Below are positions 10,330 through 21,578 of a DNA stretch of 64,000 nt, in pieces. Below the pieces are notes generated by a model that searched no databases, was not told the DNA's origin, and saw nothing but the letters and a program-made list of their open reading frames with translations. Each line of letters opens with the position of its first letter. Within the stretch, counting starts at the first letter, position 1. The translations under genes were made by a program, and so were the position numbers. This stretch comes from Nectonema munidae (taxonomy: Eukaryota; Nematomorpha; Nectonematoida; Nectonematidae), in NCBI GenBank assembly GCA_030549495.1, contig JAUIRK010000123.1:1-64000 (forward strand), written 5' to 3'.

Positions 10330-12790
10330 TTTCTATAAGGCTGTCTCCTGTCGAAACTAGTCAGGATATTTTAATCTTTTTTTAATTACCTTAACCGAAT
10401 TTTACAAATGAGTATTAACGCCAAAAAAATCTATATTTATTAAAAATAAGTTAAATAGAAGAAAACTTTATTCGAAAAGGTTACATAAAAAATAGATAAG
10501 AGTTTTTTCAATATATTTTCCCTTTTAATCCTGAAATAGAAAAGTAAAAAATAATGCTATATTAAATTTACCTTTGGCCAGGTTTCATCGCTAAGTTTGG
10601 CCATCTTTCTGTTAAAAAACTAACGTCATGACAAATTTAACAACGTTTCTTGAATTTATCCTTGTTATAAGAAATTAGAATTTCATACATATTATTTTGT
10701 TCCCTTTCAGTTATCGTATTTGATATTTTTTTAAAATGAGACAACTCTTCTTTCAACTTATAATTTTACCAATATCAATGAAAGGATCTTTAGCATAGTT
10801 TCTTCATATAAAACTTGGTCGTGCAACATTTGTATCAAACTGGTAATACTTTTAGGCTTCCAATTAATATTTGATTTCAATACGATTGAAATTGACTGAT
10901 CTATTCAGTTGAAGGGAATATATGGGAAGGCTCTGTGTACGTCAAAAACATATTTTTTTAAAATTGGTATAACATTTTTCAAATAATTAACCGTATCAAT
11001 TTCGTATATTTTAAGTAATTCAGTAGCTTTAATGTTGAACTCAATAATAGAAAGATGAGTCTGTTAGTCCTTTTGTACCTAACAGTGGATTTACATGCTT
11101 ATTTATTTCCACTTCTTTCATACCCTCCTTTTTCTCAAAGCAAGTATAATATTATCCTTGAAGTGACTCGTAGTCGATAGGATAATTTTTGCATTAGAAA
11201 TATTAAATTCAATAGATTTGAGTAAAGCTTCTTCTTGATCCAAGATTATGCCAAACTTTAAAAAGTATAAAGCAATACAGCCTATGATTTTGTATTTTAG
11301 ATGCGAAAAATTCATTGAATGCCTGACATATAGAATTAAATGTATGAAAATGCAGTTTTTGATGTAGCACACGATTGTTGGGCTACCATCATATAGCAGA
11401 GACATTCGCTTGATAAAAGGATGAACTGATGATATCAATGACATAACATGTTGTAAATCATCTGCTAGGTTTGGGGGATCTTGACTTTTGTTATTAGAGT
11501 ACTTTAAAGTGTAAATGAATTTTGAATCGCTAGGAATATTTTCTTTCGACTTGAGGCATCTTGTATATAGAAGAATCTGTTTCTAGCTTGTCCTTAACGT
11601 ATTCATAGACTGAGGAATTTGTCTTTGTGAAATACCTCTGATGATCTGGACAATTACCATGATAAGATATAATAATAATAGGGATGAACCTATATATTCA
11701 TAAACACTGATTGAAAAGATGAACAAAGTTATCTGGATGTTGTTTAAAATACGAAATTCTTCTTTTAAAAGAAGGAGCAACCATTAAAGAGGAATAATAC
11801 CTATTATCAAACTTTCTTCTTTTATCTCATACTCATTCTTGAAAAGGTTACCTCTTTGTGTATATAACTTTCCTTCATTTTTAGTTACATATTGTAAGTC
11901 ATTAGAATATTTAATACCCAAGCACGCCATTTATCATTTAAACTATTTTTATAGCTTCTCTTAATAATAAAGAAGACATTCTCTTTTTTATGCTGAGAAA
12001 CATAATTCAAAGATTCAGATTTTGATTCTAACAATTCTTTTTCAAAAGTTCTTTTTGCATTATAGAAGATCAAAAGGCAAAATTTATTTCATTTTTCTCT
12101 CTATATTTTTATATTCATCAAAAGGTTCTGACAACGGCTTCTGACACAAACACATGCCGTTCTTTTGATGATTAAGAAGAAAAATGCCACTATCTGTATT
12201 ATTAGTAAAGATAACAAGTGGAACAAATTGATTGGGTATAAAATTATCCATATTTGTTTCTTGGAGAAAACGTACGATTTAAAATATCCAACACTAAATC
12301 TTTTTCACCTTTTATCGAAGGGTATATAGGATTTATAGGGCGACCTAAAACTATCGCAAAAGCTATTATGGTGTGTAGAAAGGCTCATGAGCGCCAAAAA
12401 CAAATCTTATGATATTCCTCATCTATTTCTGTTGATATTTTATAAATATTATTCTCCAAACCAATGATTATATAGTATTCTTTGAATAAGTTAAGTTCAA
12501 TTGCAGTCTTTATTCTCAGTTTAGTGGATAAACTTTGGTTACCAGAAAGAAGTATAGAGATGGAATTGAAAAAACAATTACCGCCAGGAGTTGTTGAGAA
12601 AAATATGTTTTAGAGTAACGTTGTTACCATGTAATTTCTTTAATTTGTAGCTTAAAATCCTTTAAAAAAAGAATGAAAAAAATTTGATTCCTTGTAAAGA
12701 TTTTGTTTTACTTTAGATGAAACCATAGACATAATGAACTTAGACAAAAAGGAAAGAATAATTGATAAAGATAAATCTTCTTAGTTTTTT
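10330..12790 (-). pseudogene. transposase fossil: OTU-like domain plus MULE-like DDE domain
   Basis: Read on the minus strand from about 12790 downward. First comes an OTU-like cysteine-protease motif GGNCFFNSISILLSGN (the Cys codon is 12574-12576), followed by KLRIKTAIELNLF, FAIVLGRPINPIYPS, LNRTFSPR and IPNQFVPLVIF. In the family the last motif normally carries His (PNHFVPL), here Gln. Further on come LADDLQHVMSLISSVHPF (about 11455), LDQEEALLKSI and SHFKDNI (11140-11250), then VIPILKKYVFDVHRAFP and NWKPKSITSLIQMLHD (about 10815-10980). These match, from memory, MULE-type transposases repeated in arthropod and cnidarian genomes. The frame is broken many times and part of the catalytic core is missing. 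Terminal repeats were not found. The class assignment is inference. Confidence 0.6.
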
Positions 12791-12792
12791 AA

Positions 12793-13299
12793 AAGTTATA
12801 TATAAAGAAAAAGTATTGTTTCTAACAAGAATCTGTATCTCAGTGCGTCTGAGTGCGTTTTTTAGTACTACCCCAAAAAGTCATTAAATGCCGATTTTTT
12901 AAAATGCGCCCCCTCGCGACTTTTGCGACGGCATATTTAATTGTAAAAAAGCATATGGATTCTGCGATTGTGGTAAAGAAGATGAAGAAAGCGACAGAGC
13001 GATAGTAACTATTCATGTTGAGAATTTTATTCAATCCATTCGATGTTACGGTGCAATGATGAAGCTTCACGGTTAAATATCACGTATGGTGTGATGAGTT
13101 TGATATCAAACAGAAGTTGTGCATTTGAGTAGGTTTTAAACTTTCATTCTCTATTTATCCAGTAATTTGCCATATGCCTAATCAGCAGATATTGTCTACT
13201 AACTACACAAATGAGATATTAACCATTATCTAATCTTCTGCTTTAATTTTCAATGGAATTTTATATACTTATAGCAGACAATTTTCATTTCATTTTTAC
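12793..13299. other. no recognised gene
   Basis: A 76-codon open frame on the minus strand (12840-13070) has no recognisable domain and could be chance. The stretch separates the OTU/MULE fossil from a pogo-like fragment. Confidence 0.4.
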
Positions 13300-13731
13300 C
13301 GGTGTCACACTGTTTCTCAACGGGTTGTCGCATAGCCGATAAGCTTTCTACTAAAGGGTATCGCTGCTGGAGTGTTCAAATCCTAAACATTATAAAGAGA
13401 AAGCGGGAATGGATCGATGAGTTTGAAAGCAACCTACTACTCAACCGCAATTAAAAGTTATGGAAAACAACAAATGATGAATTAAAAGCTAATTCTCTCC
13501 CGATGGTTTAAAGATTCTATAGCCTGGCTTCTTCTTTGAGCGGCCCTCTTCTTCAGGAAAATAAACATTTCATGTAGCATTGCTGTTAGAACTCCACGAC
13601 TAAAAGGTATCAAACGGTTGGCTAGAGACTTTCCGTCGCAGATACAAAATTATTTTTGTCAAGATGATGGGCAAAGAATGGTGAAGTCAATAGTTCTGTT
13701 GTAGAAGACTGGAAGGAGAGACTGCCCGAAC
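13300..13731 (+). pseudogene. pogo/Tigger-like transposase N-terminal fragment
   Basis: The translation shows ILNIIKRKREWIDEFES, then SGPLLQENKHF, then VVEDWKERLPE. This is the order of the DNA-binding and linker region of CENP-B/Tigger proteins, where SGPLLQEKA and a W-x-x-x-LP block precede the catalytic domain. Stops and frame changes are present. The coding sequence is cut at 13731 by a MITE and resumes at 14214 with LIPNYD, the expected continuation; an AT minisatellite follows. Confidence 0.65.
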
Positions 13732-14204
13732 GGGGGAGACTTTTTACCCAAATACACCCAAATACACCAAAACATATCAAAATTAATTTAAATATTCAAA
13801 GAATAAGTTAAATATACATAGAAGAATTATTCTCAGGATAAAACTAATATAAATTATAAATTTGATATTGAATTATAAAAAATTAATCTATTTTTTTTAA
13901 TTAAAATTAATAATAACTTAAAATAAAATAATTATTTATAAATAATAATAGAATTATTTTATAATAGTAAGTTTGATAACACAAAATAATTTTTTAATTT
14001 AAATAATTAAAAAATATGTGTGGCCTGGCAAGAAAATGGGTGACATAAAATTATATAACAATACTCTATTACAATCGCTCGTTCAAACTTAAATATCTGT
14101 GTATATTTTTATTTTAAGCATTTATTTAATATTATTTTTAATTTCAAGTTCTTATTTGTAAATAAAGAACATATTTGTGTGTATTTGGGTAAAAAGTCCT
14201 ACCG
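13732..14204 (+). mobile_element. 473-bp MITE with ~9-bp target duplication
   Basis: The left end GGGGGAGACTTTTTACCC and the reverse-complemented right end CGGTAGGACTTTTTACCC share 14 of 18 bases, and CAAATACAC-type sequence continues on both sides. Flanks TGCCCGAAC (13723-13731) and TCCCCGAAC (14205-14213) differ at one position, which suggests a 9-bp duplication and a Mutator-like element. The interior is extremely AT-rich and non-coding. It splits the pogo-like coding sequence between LPE and LIPNYD, which confirms the boundary. Confidence 0.75.
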
Positions 14205-14232
14205 TCCCCGAACTGATCCCCAACTATGACTA

Positions 14233-14341
14233 TTAATACATATTATATTAATATAATATAATATAATATAATACATTATATTAATATAATATAATATAAT
14301 ACATTATATTAATATTCTATTAATATACTTTATTAATATTA
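14233..14341. repeat. AT minisatellite
   Basis: Imperfect tandem copies of a unit built from ACATTATATTAATATAATA with extra TAATA steps. Only A and T occur apart from single C residues. Confidence 0.8.
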
Positions 14342-14343
14342 TA

Positions 14344-15176
14344 CAATAGACTCTCCACAAACCTGACTCTCTTTAAACCGGACTTCACGAAAAACCGGAT
14401 ATTTTTTGTGGTCACAAAAATGCCCTATTTTAAATGCACTATGATTGCTAATGAAAACCAGAATTCCAAATTCCGGAAACTAGAAAAATGATTTGTCTAA
14501 AACTACTAATACTTTTTAAAAACCCGACTGTTAGTTAAATATTACTAAAATTAAGACCTATTTTTGAATTATTTAAGGGCATTGATAATTTAATTCCGAT
14601 AGAAGAAATTGGCGATGAATGGGAAAATGAATTAATAAGAATTTATGGAAGTGACAAAACGGCATAAATTATTGACAATGAACTAGAAGACGTTATCGAT
14701 GTTAACACTGATGATGGTCAAAATCTTTCCTTCAGCGCAATGTTATCTATGATAGTTAAAATTAGGAACGGAATTTTCGTAAATGCTGATATATGAAGAT
14801 ATTGATGAACAACTACAGAAAATAACATAAAGCTTAGAGAAATAAATTTTGCTCAAACAAAGTAAATCTAAAGAAACTTCATTAGATGATTGGATGAAGA
14901 AGATATGATAAAATTACTGTTGTCATTTTTGTTTTTTTTTAATAATGTTTTCAATAAAAACTGAGTTTTTGATCATTTATAGTTGTTTAATTAATTCCTT
15001 TGCTTTTTTTGTTTGACCTATTGAACTTTGCTAAAACTACGTAGCAATTCGCTCGAAGGTTTGGCCATTTGATGTTGAAAAATGAGATTATATTAGACTT
15101 TTGGAGAAACCGGAATTTCGAAAAACCTGAAAATTTTTGTCCGCCCTAAGGTGTCTGGTTTCTAGAGAGTCTACTG
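14344..15176 (+). mobile_element. TA-flanked Tigger-like element, 833 bp
   Basis: The left end CAATAGACTCTCCACAAACC follows TA (14342-14343). The reverse-complemented right end CAGTAGACTCTCTAGAAACC precedes TA (15177-15178). CAGTAGACTCTC ends are typical of Tigger/pogo elements. The interior from about 14590 keeps a short acidic coding remnant (EEIGDEWENELIRIYG and a later DEEDMIKLLL) resembling the C-terminal end of such transposases. The catalytic part is absent, so this is an internally deleted, non-autonomous copy. Confidence 0.82.
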
Positions 15177-15178
15177 TA

Positions 15179-16418
15179 GTAATAATAATAACTAATATAG
15201 TATCTAAATAACTAAATATTAGAGATTGTAATCAGAAGAGAGGATGGTGAAGTCAGTGAAGGTATGAAGCTACAGATCAACCAGCTCCAACTCTAGCAAA
15301 AGAGTTGTGTAGATGTCAGAACAATCATTGTTGATATATGAGCATTTGCAGTCGGCAAAGACTCTTTCGAGATACGAGAAAGGTGCACTGACTTAGAAGA
15401 CATAGTGCTGCGAGAATTAGCGCCGAAACAGCAGTACAGACAGACTAAGGAAAGAAAGAAAGAAAGAATTTATTGAAAAAAATGTATAATTTAGAATAAA
15501 TAATTACAGTTGTTATTTTTTTAGATGATGTTAAAACAGACAGACTACGATGTTCGATTTCTTCAAGAAGGTTTAACATTAGTCCTTTATCAAAGTAAGT
15601 CTTGTTTTTAGAGCCAAGATAACATCGAGTGAGATACGCCCCCTTCATTGTATCGGTAATGTGTTGGCTTGAACATCCTATCTGTCTCACAGATATAAAA
15701 AAAATTTCAGTCCCATGATTAAATTTAAAAAAAAACAGAAAAATGAAATAAACTAAATAAAAAAATACCTGAATGATATGCTGCAGAAGCAACTCTGTTA
15801 GCTCTTTTATAGAATTAAATACAGTATGTAATAGAAACAATAAAATTTAAAATAGCGCATGGCTTATGAATTGCGATGACATGTTAATAGTTTCTACCTT
15901 TGTCATTCTCTTCGATGGCCGCTATGGAGAGGTTTGACATTTATAATACTCAAATGCCAATATTTCTTTATACTTAAATATTGGTGCGTCATATTATTTC
16001 AAGTTTTTATTCTATTTTATTTTAAGTTGAAAATATTTAAATTTGTTTTTGGTAATTTATGTGGATTTGTATAAAAAGACGCAGCGGAATATTTGGGCTC
16101 TTTTCTCTAACATAATTTGTTTTATTCTGGCTATGCAAATGAATATCTAAATAAATTTTGAAAATTATTGAAATTCATCGAATATTTTGGGAAGAATAGA
16201 TAGACATACTAAGCTAACGTTTAAAATTTTCATTATAAATTTTTTAATAAAACAATTTTTTTATTCACATTTTATTCCTTATATTTTTTTATTACCTTAA
16301 AATGTCTGACACAGTTAGTGAAGTATAATTTTTTCGACTTATTATGTTTAAATTTTATCAATATATTATTTAAAATTAAAATATTATTTAATGAAGGTTA
16401 TAAATCTTACTAGGCTTT
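15179..16418. other. intergenic, one unexplained open frame
   Basis: Mostly AT-rich. On the minus strand at about 15530-15700 a less AT-biased stretch reads CSSQHITDTMKGAYLTRCYL followed by LLEEIEHRSLSVL. It has ordinary protein-like composition but is not a family I recognise. It could be an exon of an unknown gene or a transposon remnant. The rest of the stretch holds nothing. Confidence 0.4.
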
Positions 16419-16422
16419 TTAA

Positions 16423-16895
16423 CCGTATTAGAGATGGGCAAAATCTGCCAGCTCAGGTGATGGGAGGAGGGGAGTGCGTTTTTTCATTAAATTTTTTACG
16501 TATATTTTTAGCATAATATATATATTTCAAAAATGTTAAATAAATTTTATTTTTTATGAAAATCAATCAAATCTGTCAAAATTTGATTGACGCTTTTAGA
16601 TATTTTCAAGCTTTAAATCCAAAATCTGTGTCTAGGAATGAAACCAACATAGTCTATTTAGTATAAAAACATATTTTATGTAAACTTTAAATCAATACAA
16701 GTAAATATCCAATATAGACGCTAAGTTATAATTTTATTTTTTAATTTTGATTGACAGTTTTTGCCATGAGAAAGTCATTCAACTACCATGAAAATGCTAT
16801 TAAAATATGCTGCTAGCGGTTTTAATTCAATTTTAAGGTCATGTACCAATTTTGTACAATATATTTTTTACGTCACCTCCCCATCACTAATAGGG
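16423..16895 (-). mobile_element. TTAA-flanked MITE carrying the ~146-bp unit
   Basis: The left end CCGTATTAGAGATGGG follows TTAA (16419-16422). The reverse-complemented right end CCCTATTAGTGATGGG precedes TTAA (16896-16899); the ends match at 14 of 16. TTAA duplication and CC-start ends are piggyBac-like. In reverse orientation the interior shows the blocks TGTACAAAATTGG, GTTGAATGACT, one ~146-bp unit (ATGTTTTTATACTAAAT, TTTCATTCCTAGAC, GAAAATATCTAAAAG) and one TTTTGACAGATTTGATTG unit. These are the same modules that are amplified at 3090-5500. Confidence 0.75.
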
Positions 16896-16899
16896 TTAA

Positions 16900-18829
16900 A
16901 GTGAATATTTAGAACAATAGTCCGAATAGAATAATATTTCGTAATGTATAATATGTTGAATAATATTTAGTCATGTATTGAAGAAACGGGAGATTCTATG
17001 CTTTCATCGGTTTTTTTTTGAAATTTAGTTAAATGCAATTGCGTTAGATATTTTAATTTTGCACGTTGTAGTGAAACAGTATATAGAAAATAAAAAATTT
17101 TATTACATTAAAATTGGCTAAACAATTTTTTTGCGATGATTTCTTGCTGTTAGTTTTTGGTTCCTTTATTTTTTCATTATAACTGTTTTCCCCAATTTGG
17201 GAAAATTCTACTTTGTTTGAATTTGTAATAAGGGTATATTGTGGTGTAGCTAATCTTTATGCTAACTACGATGATAAAAATAATCGATTCTATTTGCATT
17301 TTTGGTATCGGAATGTGAATCATAATGTGTATATTTATATTTTAATTACCTATTTCTCTGTATTACTGATAAGGCTCTGTATCAGGGCAGTGAGTATATT
17401 GTTAATAAAATACAGAAGCAGTATGTATTTATTGCTTGTGTCAAGCTTTTGAAGATTCAACAAAAAATTTTCCTCAGCGTTAACAAATCAATAAATTCAA
17501 ACATGAAGTGGCTTTACTTTTAGTTTTAGCAATACTCAATTCAAAGAACCAAAACGCAAAAATATTTTGAAAGAAAGAATCGATATGTTAACGTCATAAT
17601 TATAACTATAATTTCATATTAACTCTTATTTTAAGTTGATTGACAGATAACGGCAATCAAAATTGAAAATTTTGAATTCAAAATGGTGGGAAGTTTAAAT
17701 AATCTCATCATATTTGCTTAAAAAGAATATTTTCATATCGTCTACTTAAATTGTAGGAGCAGGGAGCGGCTCACCTATTCTCTAAGCTGTATACAAGGCT
17801 GGGGGTCGGTGGGAAAAGATCCGAATCTGTTTCCTACTCACACATGTAATTAAAAATTTTTAAGTCCGTTTACGACTTCTAAATCCGAATCAGACTCTAA
17901 GTACTCAAAAATGTCCGACTTGGACTGCAAATATTTAGAAAATTAATAAATTCAACCCGAACTCTCTTTAAAAAAAAGTAAAGAAAACTATATTTTTTTC
18001 TTTACTTAAAATACTTAAAAAATTGTTTTTAATGTTTAAAAAACCTAAAATGTTGTTAGATACGAACTACGACTCCTACATTGGCTGTATAACATTTTAA
18101 AGTTTTATTTATCCTAAGTGAAGCGTAAATCGGTTTCCAAAAATTTATCTAAGATATTTTTTCTTAATGAAAATTTTTCAGAAAAGGCCTTAATTCAGAA
18201 AAGCTCTTTTTGGTGTATTAATTACTCCATAGAATTTTCTTAACTTTTATAATAAAAATAGATAAAATTGAATAAATTTTTTATAGAAATGTTCCTTTTT
18301 GATTACTATTTATCAATAAAATATTGTTTACAATAGAAGGTATCTATCTCTCATTTTTTTGATCAGCTAATTAACTTTCAGTGGCTGTACCAATAACGAT
18401 GATGCGATAATCCTGCTAAAATATAGTTTGTTAAGTATAGCATTTCAACTTTCTAGTAAAGGGTTAATTATTAAAATTGTTTTGTCTTGTTTTATTTATC
18501 AACCAGTTACATGTGGACCACATATGGTTCTTACAAAAAATAGCTGGTCTTCAGAAAATCCTAAAATTCGTTTGCATGGTTTTCTGATTTAAAATTTTAT
18601 ATTGTTTTCTTTAATCAAAACATTTTCAATTCTATATGTCACTTTCAGTCAATGTCTAAAACAAAGACATATTTTTTTGTATATCCCTATTAAATTTGAA
18701 AATTAATCTTATGCTTTATTTTTTGAATTTCCATTTTTATTTTTTTCGGTCATTGCAGACCCATTATCCCTCAAAAGGTGCGCGTATTTTCTTGAAGTAA
18801 AATAAAGTGATTATTTTTTAATTTAGTTG
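16900..18829. other. intergenic, GACTC-rich remnant
   Basis: No gene was recognised. At 17810-17960 there are repeated TCCGACT, TCCGAATC and GACTCTAAG words. Related GACTCCGACT-type words recur near 27305-27420, 28795-29000 and 29555-29640, probably decayed copies of a simple or dispersed repeat. Confidence 0.45.
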
Positions 18830-18990
18830 CTTTCACTCATAAATCTTTTTCTTCTGAAGAAGAGTCTCTTGCGGAACTGGTTTGGATATCCTTATCTTTT
18901 TCAAAATTATCTTAATGAATTTTACAAATTTTATTTCTTTATTAAATTTTCATATGGCTTAAAAAATCTATTTTAATTTAAGATAAGTGA
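18830..18990 (+). repeat. possible relative of the sequence beside the MULE-like fossil
   Basis: GGATATCCTTATCTTTTTC and AATTTTACAAATTTT here parallel GGATATTTTAATCTTTTTTT and AATTTTACAAATGAG at 10360-10410, with similar flanking TCTCTTG/TCTCCTG words. The two stretches look like diverged copies of one element end. Similarity is modest and AT-biased. Confidence 0.35.
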
Positions 18991-19033
18991 TCCTTGAGAT
19001 TGCAAAAGTTGGCGAGCGTAGCATTTTAATTTT

Positions 19034-19176
19034 TAAGGTACCGTGGGGTGTTTTCACCGAGAAGGCACAATTGCGACGCTTGTATCGAACCATGAGAAAA
19101 TAGGCTTGACATGGAATCGAACCGAAGACTTTGAGTTATCAAAACCTAGTATCTAACCAACCTTACTCATGCCCCT
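19034..19176 (-). mobile_element. tRNA-derived SINE, family 1, copy 2
   Basis: Reverse complement of the SINE at 5140-5281. The B box GGTTCGATTCC is at 19113-19123, GGTTGGTTAGATACTAGG lies at the A-box end, and the body ends in AAAACACCCCACGGTACC. Clear identity over about 140 bp at a second site. Confidence 0.8.
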
Positions 19177-19193
19177 TAAATAAGCTCATAACA

Positions 19194-19216
19194 AATATAT
19201 ATATATATATATATCT
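19194..19216. repeat. (TA)n microsatellite
   Basis: A short run of alternating A and T between two SINEs. Confidence 0.85.
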
Positions 19217-19221
19217 TTTAT

Positions 19222-19372
19222 CTACATTTTTTAGTTGTCGATATCCGACCTAAGGGAGAATAATCTTCCATAGCATACATAGGGAGTAGTCACGATCGGC
19301 AATCGAACCCAGGCCGACTGGCTTAAAGCTCTACGCTCCCAAATAGGCCTTCTACCGACTTGAACATTTCAT
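19222..19372 (-). mobile_element. tRNA-derived SINE, family 2
   Basis: In reverse complement this reads GTCGGTAGAAGGCC, GGGAGCGTAGAGCTTTAAGC, then a B box GGGTTCGATTGC (19299-19310), then GACTACTCCCTATGTATGC. Spacing of the A-like and B boxes fits a tRNA-related head, but the sequence differs from family 1. Only one copy was found in the window, so SINE status is inferred. Confidence 0.55.
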
Positions 19373-21486
19373 TAAAAATATAAGGAATCCATTTCAGAAT
19401 ATTTTGTGTGTATATTTAATCTTTATCAAATTTAATAATCTTGGTGATTAAGGATTAGTTTTAGCCACATAAAATTTCCCCCAGAATTAATCACAATAAA
19501 TGTTTGGTGGAAAATTGAGACAAAACCAATTCAATCACCGTTAGAAAGTGTTTTGTGTCCTCACTAAGTCAAATAGTAAATGAAACGCATGCGACGATAC
19601 TCGTGAAAACTTTTGTGTAAAATATTTTATTGGTATTTAATTAAGTGAGGACGACTTTAAAAGAAAATTCATTTCTTCAAATTTCAAGAATATTTCATTC
19701 TCAGCCACTAAATCGATAAAACTTAAATTAAATTAAATTTTGCAAACTTAATCTCAATAGTTTTAAGTTTTTTAATGAAATTTTTTATTCAATAAAATTA
19801 AAATCTTTCTTATATAAAATTAAAATCAATGGAATTTCGATATTTAATTGTTTATTTCGATATAAACAATTTTACCCTCGTCTGCTTTTTAATAAATATC
19901 GTCTGATTTTTCTGGCATTGAAAGAGATTTTTTTGGCTTTTATTTTAGATTTTTTTTGATTTTTTTTTTTTTGTGGAAAACACTAATTTTTTTGGCTAAA
20001 CATCTACAATTAGAGAATCTTCGCGAAATTAAATTCTCGCTAATTTGTTTTGAACTTGAAATTAAAGTAATTAACAGTATTCGATATATTGGTGATAAAT
20101 GAAAAAACTAGCTTTTAAATTCTGCTATTTTGGATGATAATAGTATATTATACATTTATGCCCGCACTGCGTTTTGTTGCTTAGCCATTTGTCCAAACAC
20201 AACAGATTTATTTAGCGAATTGAATTTTAATATCTAATTTTTAGTCGTTTTTCAAAAAATCGCATTTTGAATGGTATATGAAAATCTTTTCAAGCATTTA
20301 ACGAGTTTTTATCAACACTCAAAACATTGGAATCACGTGCAATGAGGCTGTCGCCTGTAAAAAGTACCTCTATATTTGTACAAATGCATCAAAAAAGTGA
20401 CACAAATTACTGTTTGCGGCACTAGCTATGAACTGTGCTATAAATCTCAAGACTTTGACTGCTATAATGGCAAATCTCTTCAGACTCGCGAAATATCATC
20501 TTGATTTTAACAACTATCACTTTTTGCTTCCTCGATTGGCTGTTTAACAAAGATATAAAATTTGTCCTCTCTTTGCGAAAACACCATTTCTCTGCAGAAT
20601 GCTTTATAAAAGTGTCATAATAAATAAGGTTTGCGGAATAAACGTGATATATTACATAATTTAAGATGAATGGGTCGTTCCGCAAACTATCCAAAAAGCT
20701 ATGGTTTGTGTCCGCCAACTGTAATGCCAATTTCGCCATGGCTAATTGGCGAATGCCTAACGCGAGCATAGTAACATCTTTCCATTTTGCACGCAGGTAT
20801 ATCACACTTTTCCAAAAAAGGAGTTATAATCATATAGGCATAATATGTATATATTTTTTAAATCATCTCTGCCTATGATATGAATGAAATATGTATACTT
20901 GTGTATCATCCTACTGTTAGTGGTATGATTGAAATATGTGTATTTGTGTGATTCATCTACGTATTCAAAGGTATTTTCCATTATATGCTCAAAAGAAGGG
21001 CTCAATGCGAGTTCAAAAGTTTAGTTAAATTAAAATAAAGAATTTTAACCCCTTTTTCATTATATTACGCCTGTGTTCCACAACTTATGGTGAAATGGAA
21101 ACAAAAATTTTGTAAGCCATAAAAATTATAATTTTGAATGATCTACTATACCTTCCAAATATTTCGGTCAGAGAAAAATTGCAACATGGAACCAGTATAT
21201 AGAAATTTATTTACAATAAATAAATAACATACATAAAATACAAAGTAGTTAAAAGCCCATTGAATATTGACGTAACTATTTAAGGAAAACTTTGTTTTCT
21301 TTCTCGAATTATTCCATGATCCTTTTTTCCAAAAACGTGCTGAGAAGTGATATAGGTTGAAAATAACTGAAACAGACTAAGCTATATGTAGCCTACAACT
21401 TCGCCATTTTTAAAAACAATAAGACAAAAAAAATAAGTAAAACACCATTCTTATCTTAAAAAATAATGGCTGCAAATTTATGGATT
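19373..21486. other. intergenic, AT-rich
   Basis: No gene recognised. CGTCTGCTTTTT and ATCGTCTGATTTTT near 19878-19907 resemble the interior of the TTAA MITE at 22265-22394. A 127-codon open frame on the minus strand (20422-20805) shows no known domain. At 20726-20750 there is an imperfect palindrome centred on CCATGG, with GCCAATT and AATTGGC arms. Short repeats of GAAATATGTRTAYTTGTGT occur near 20887-20950. Confidence 0.4.
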
Positions 21487-21578
21487 AAAAATCCTTCAAC
21501 AACCCAAAAATAAACTGGGATAAGTATTTATAATCTCTATTTATCCTAGTTTATTTTCTCGCCTGATGAAGGATTTTT
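21487..21578. repeat. short inverted repeat (hairpin)
   Basis: The left arm begins AAAAATCCTTCA and includes AATAAACTGGGATAA. The right arm includes TTATCCTAGTTTATTTT and ends TGAAGGATTTTT. The arms are about 40 nt, pair with few mismatches, and are separated by only a few bases. It may be a foldback remnant or a hairpin-forming transcript; the sequence cannot tell. Confidence 0.6.

Noticed and set aside
14233-14341. Possible origin or matrix-attachment site in an extreme AT tract
   Set aside because: It is a plain AT minisatellite; nothing beyond composition supports a function.
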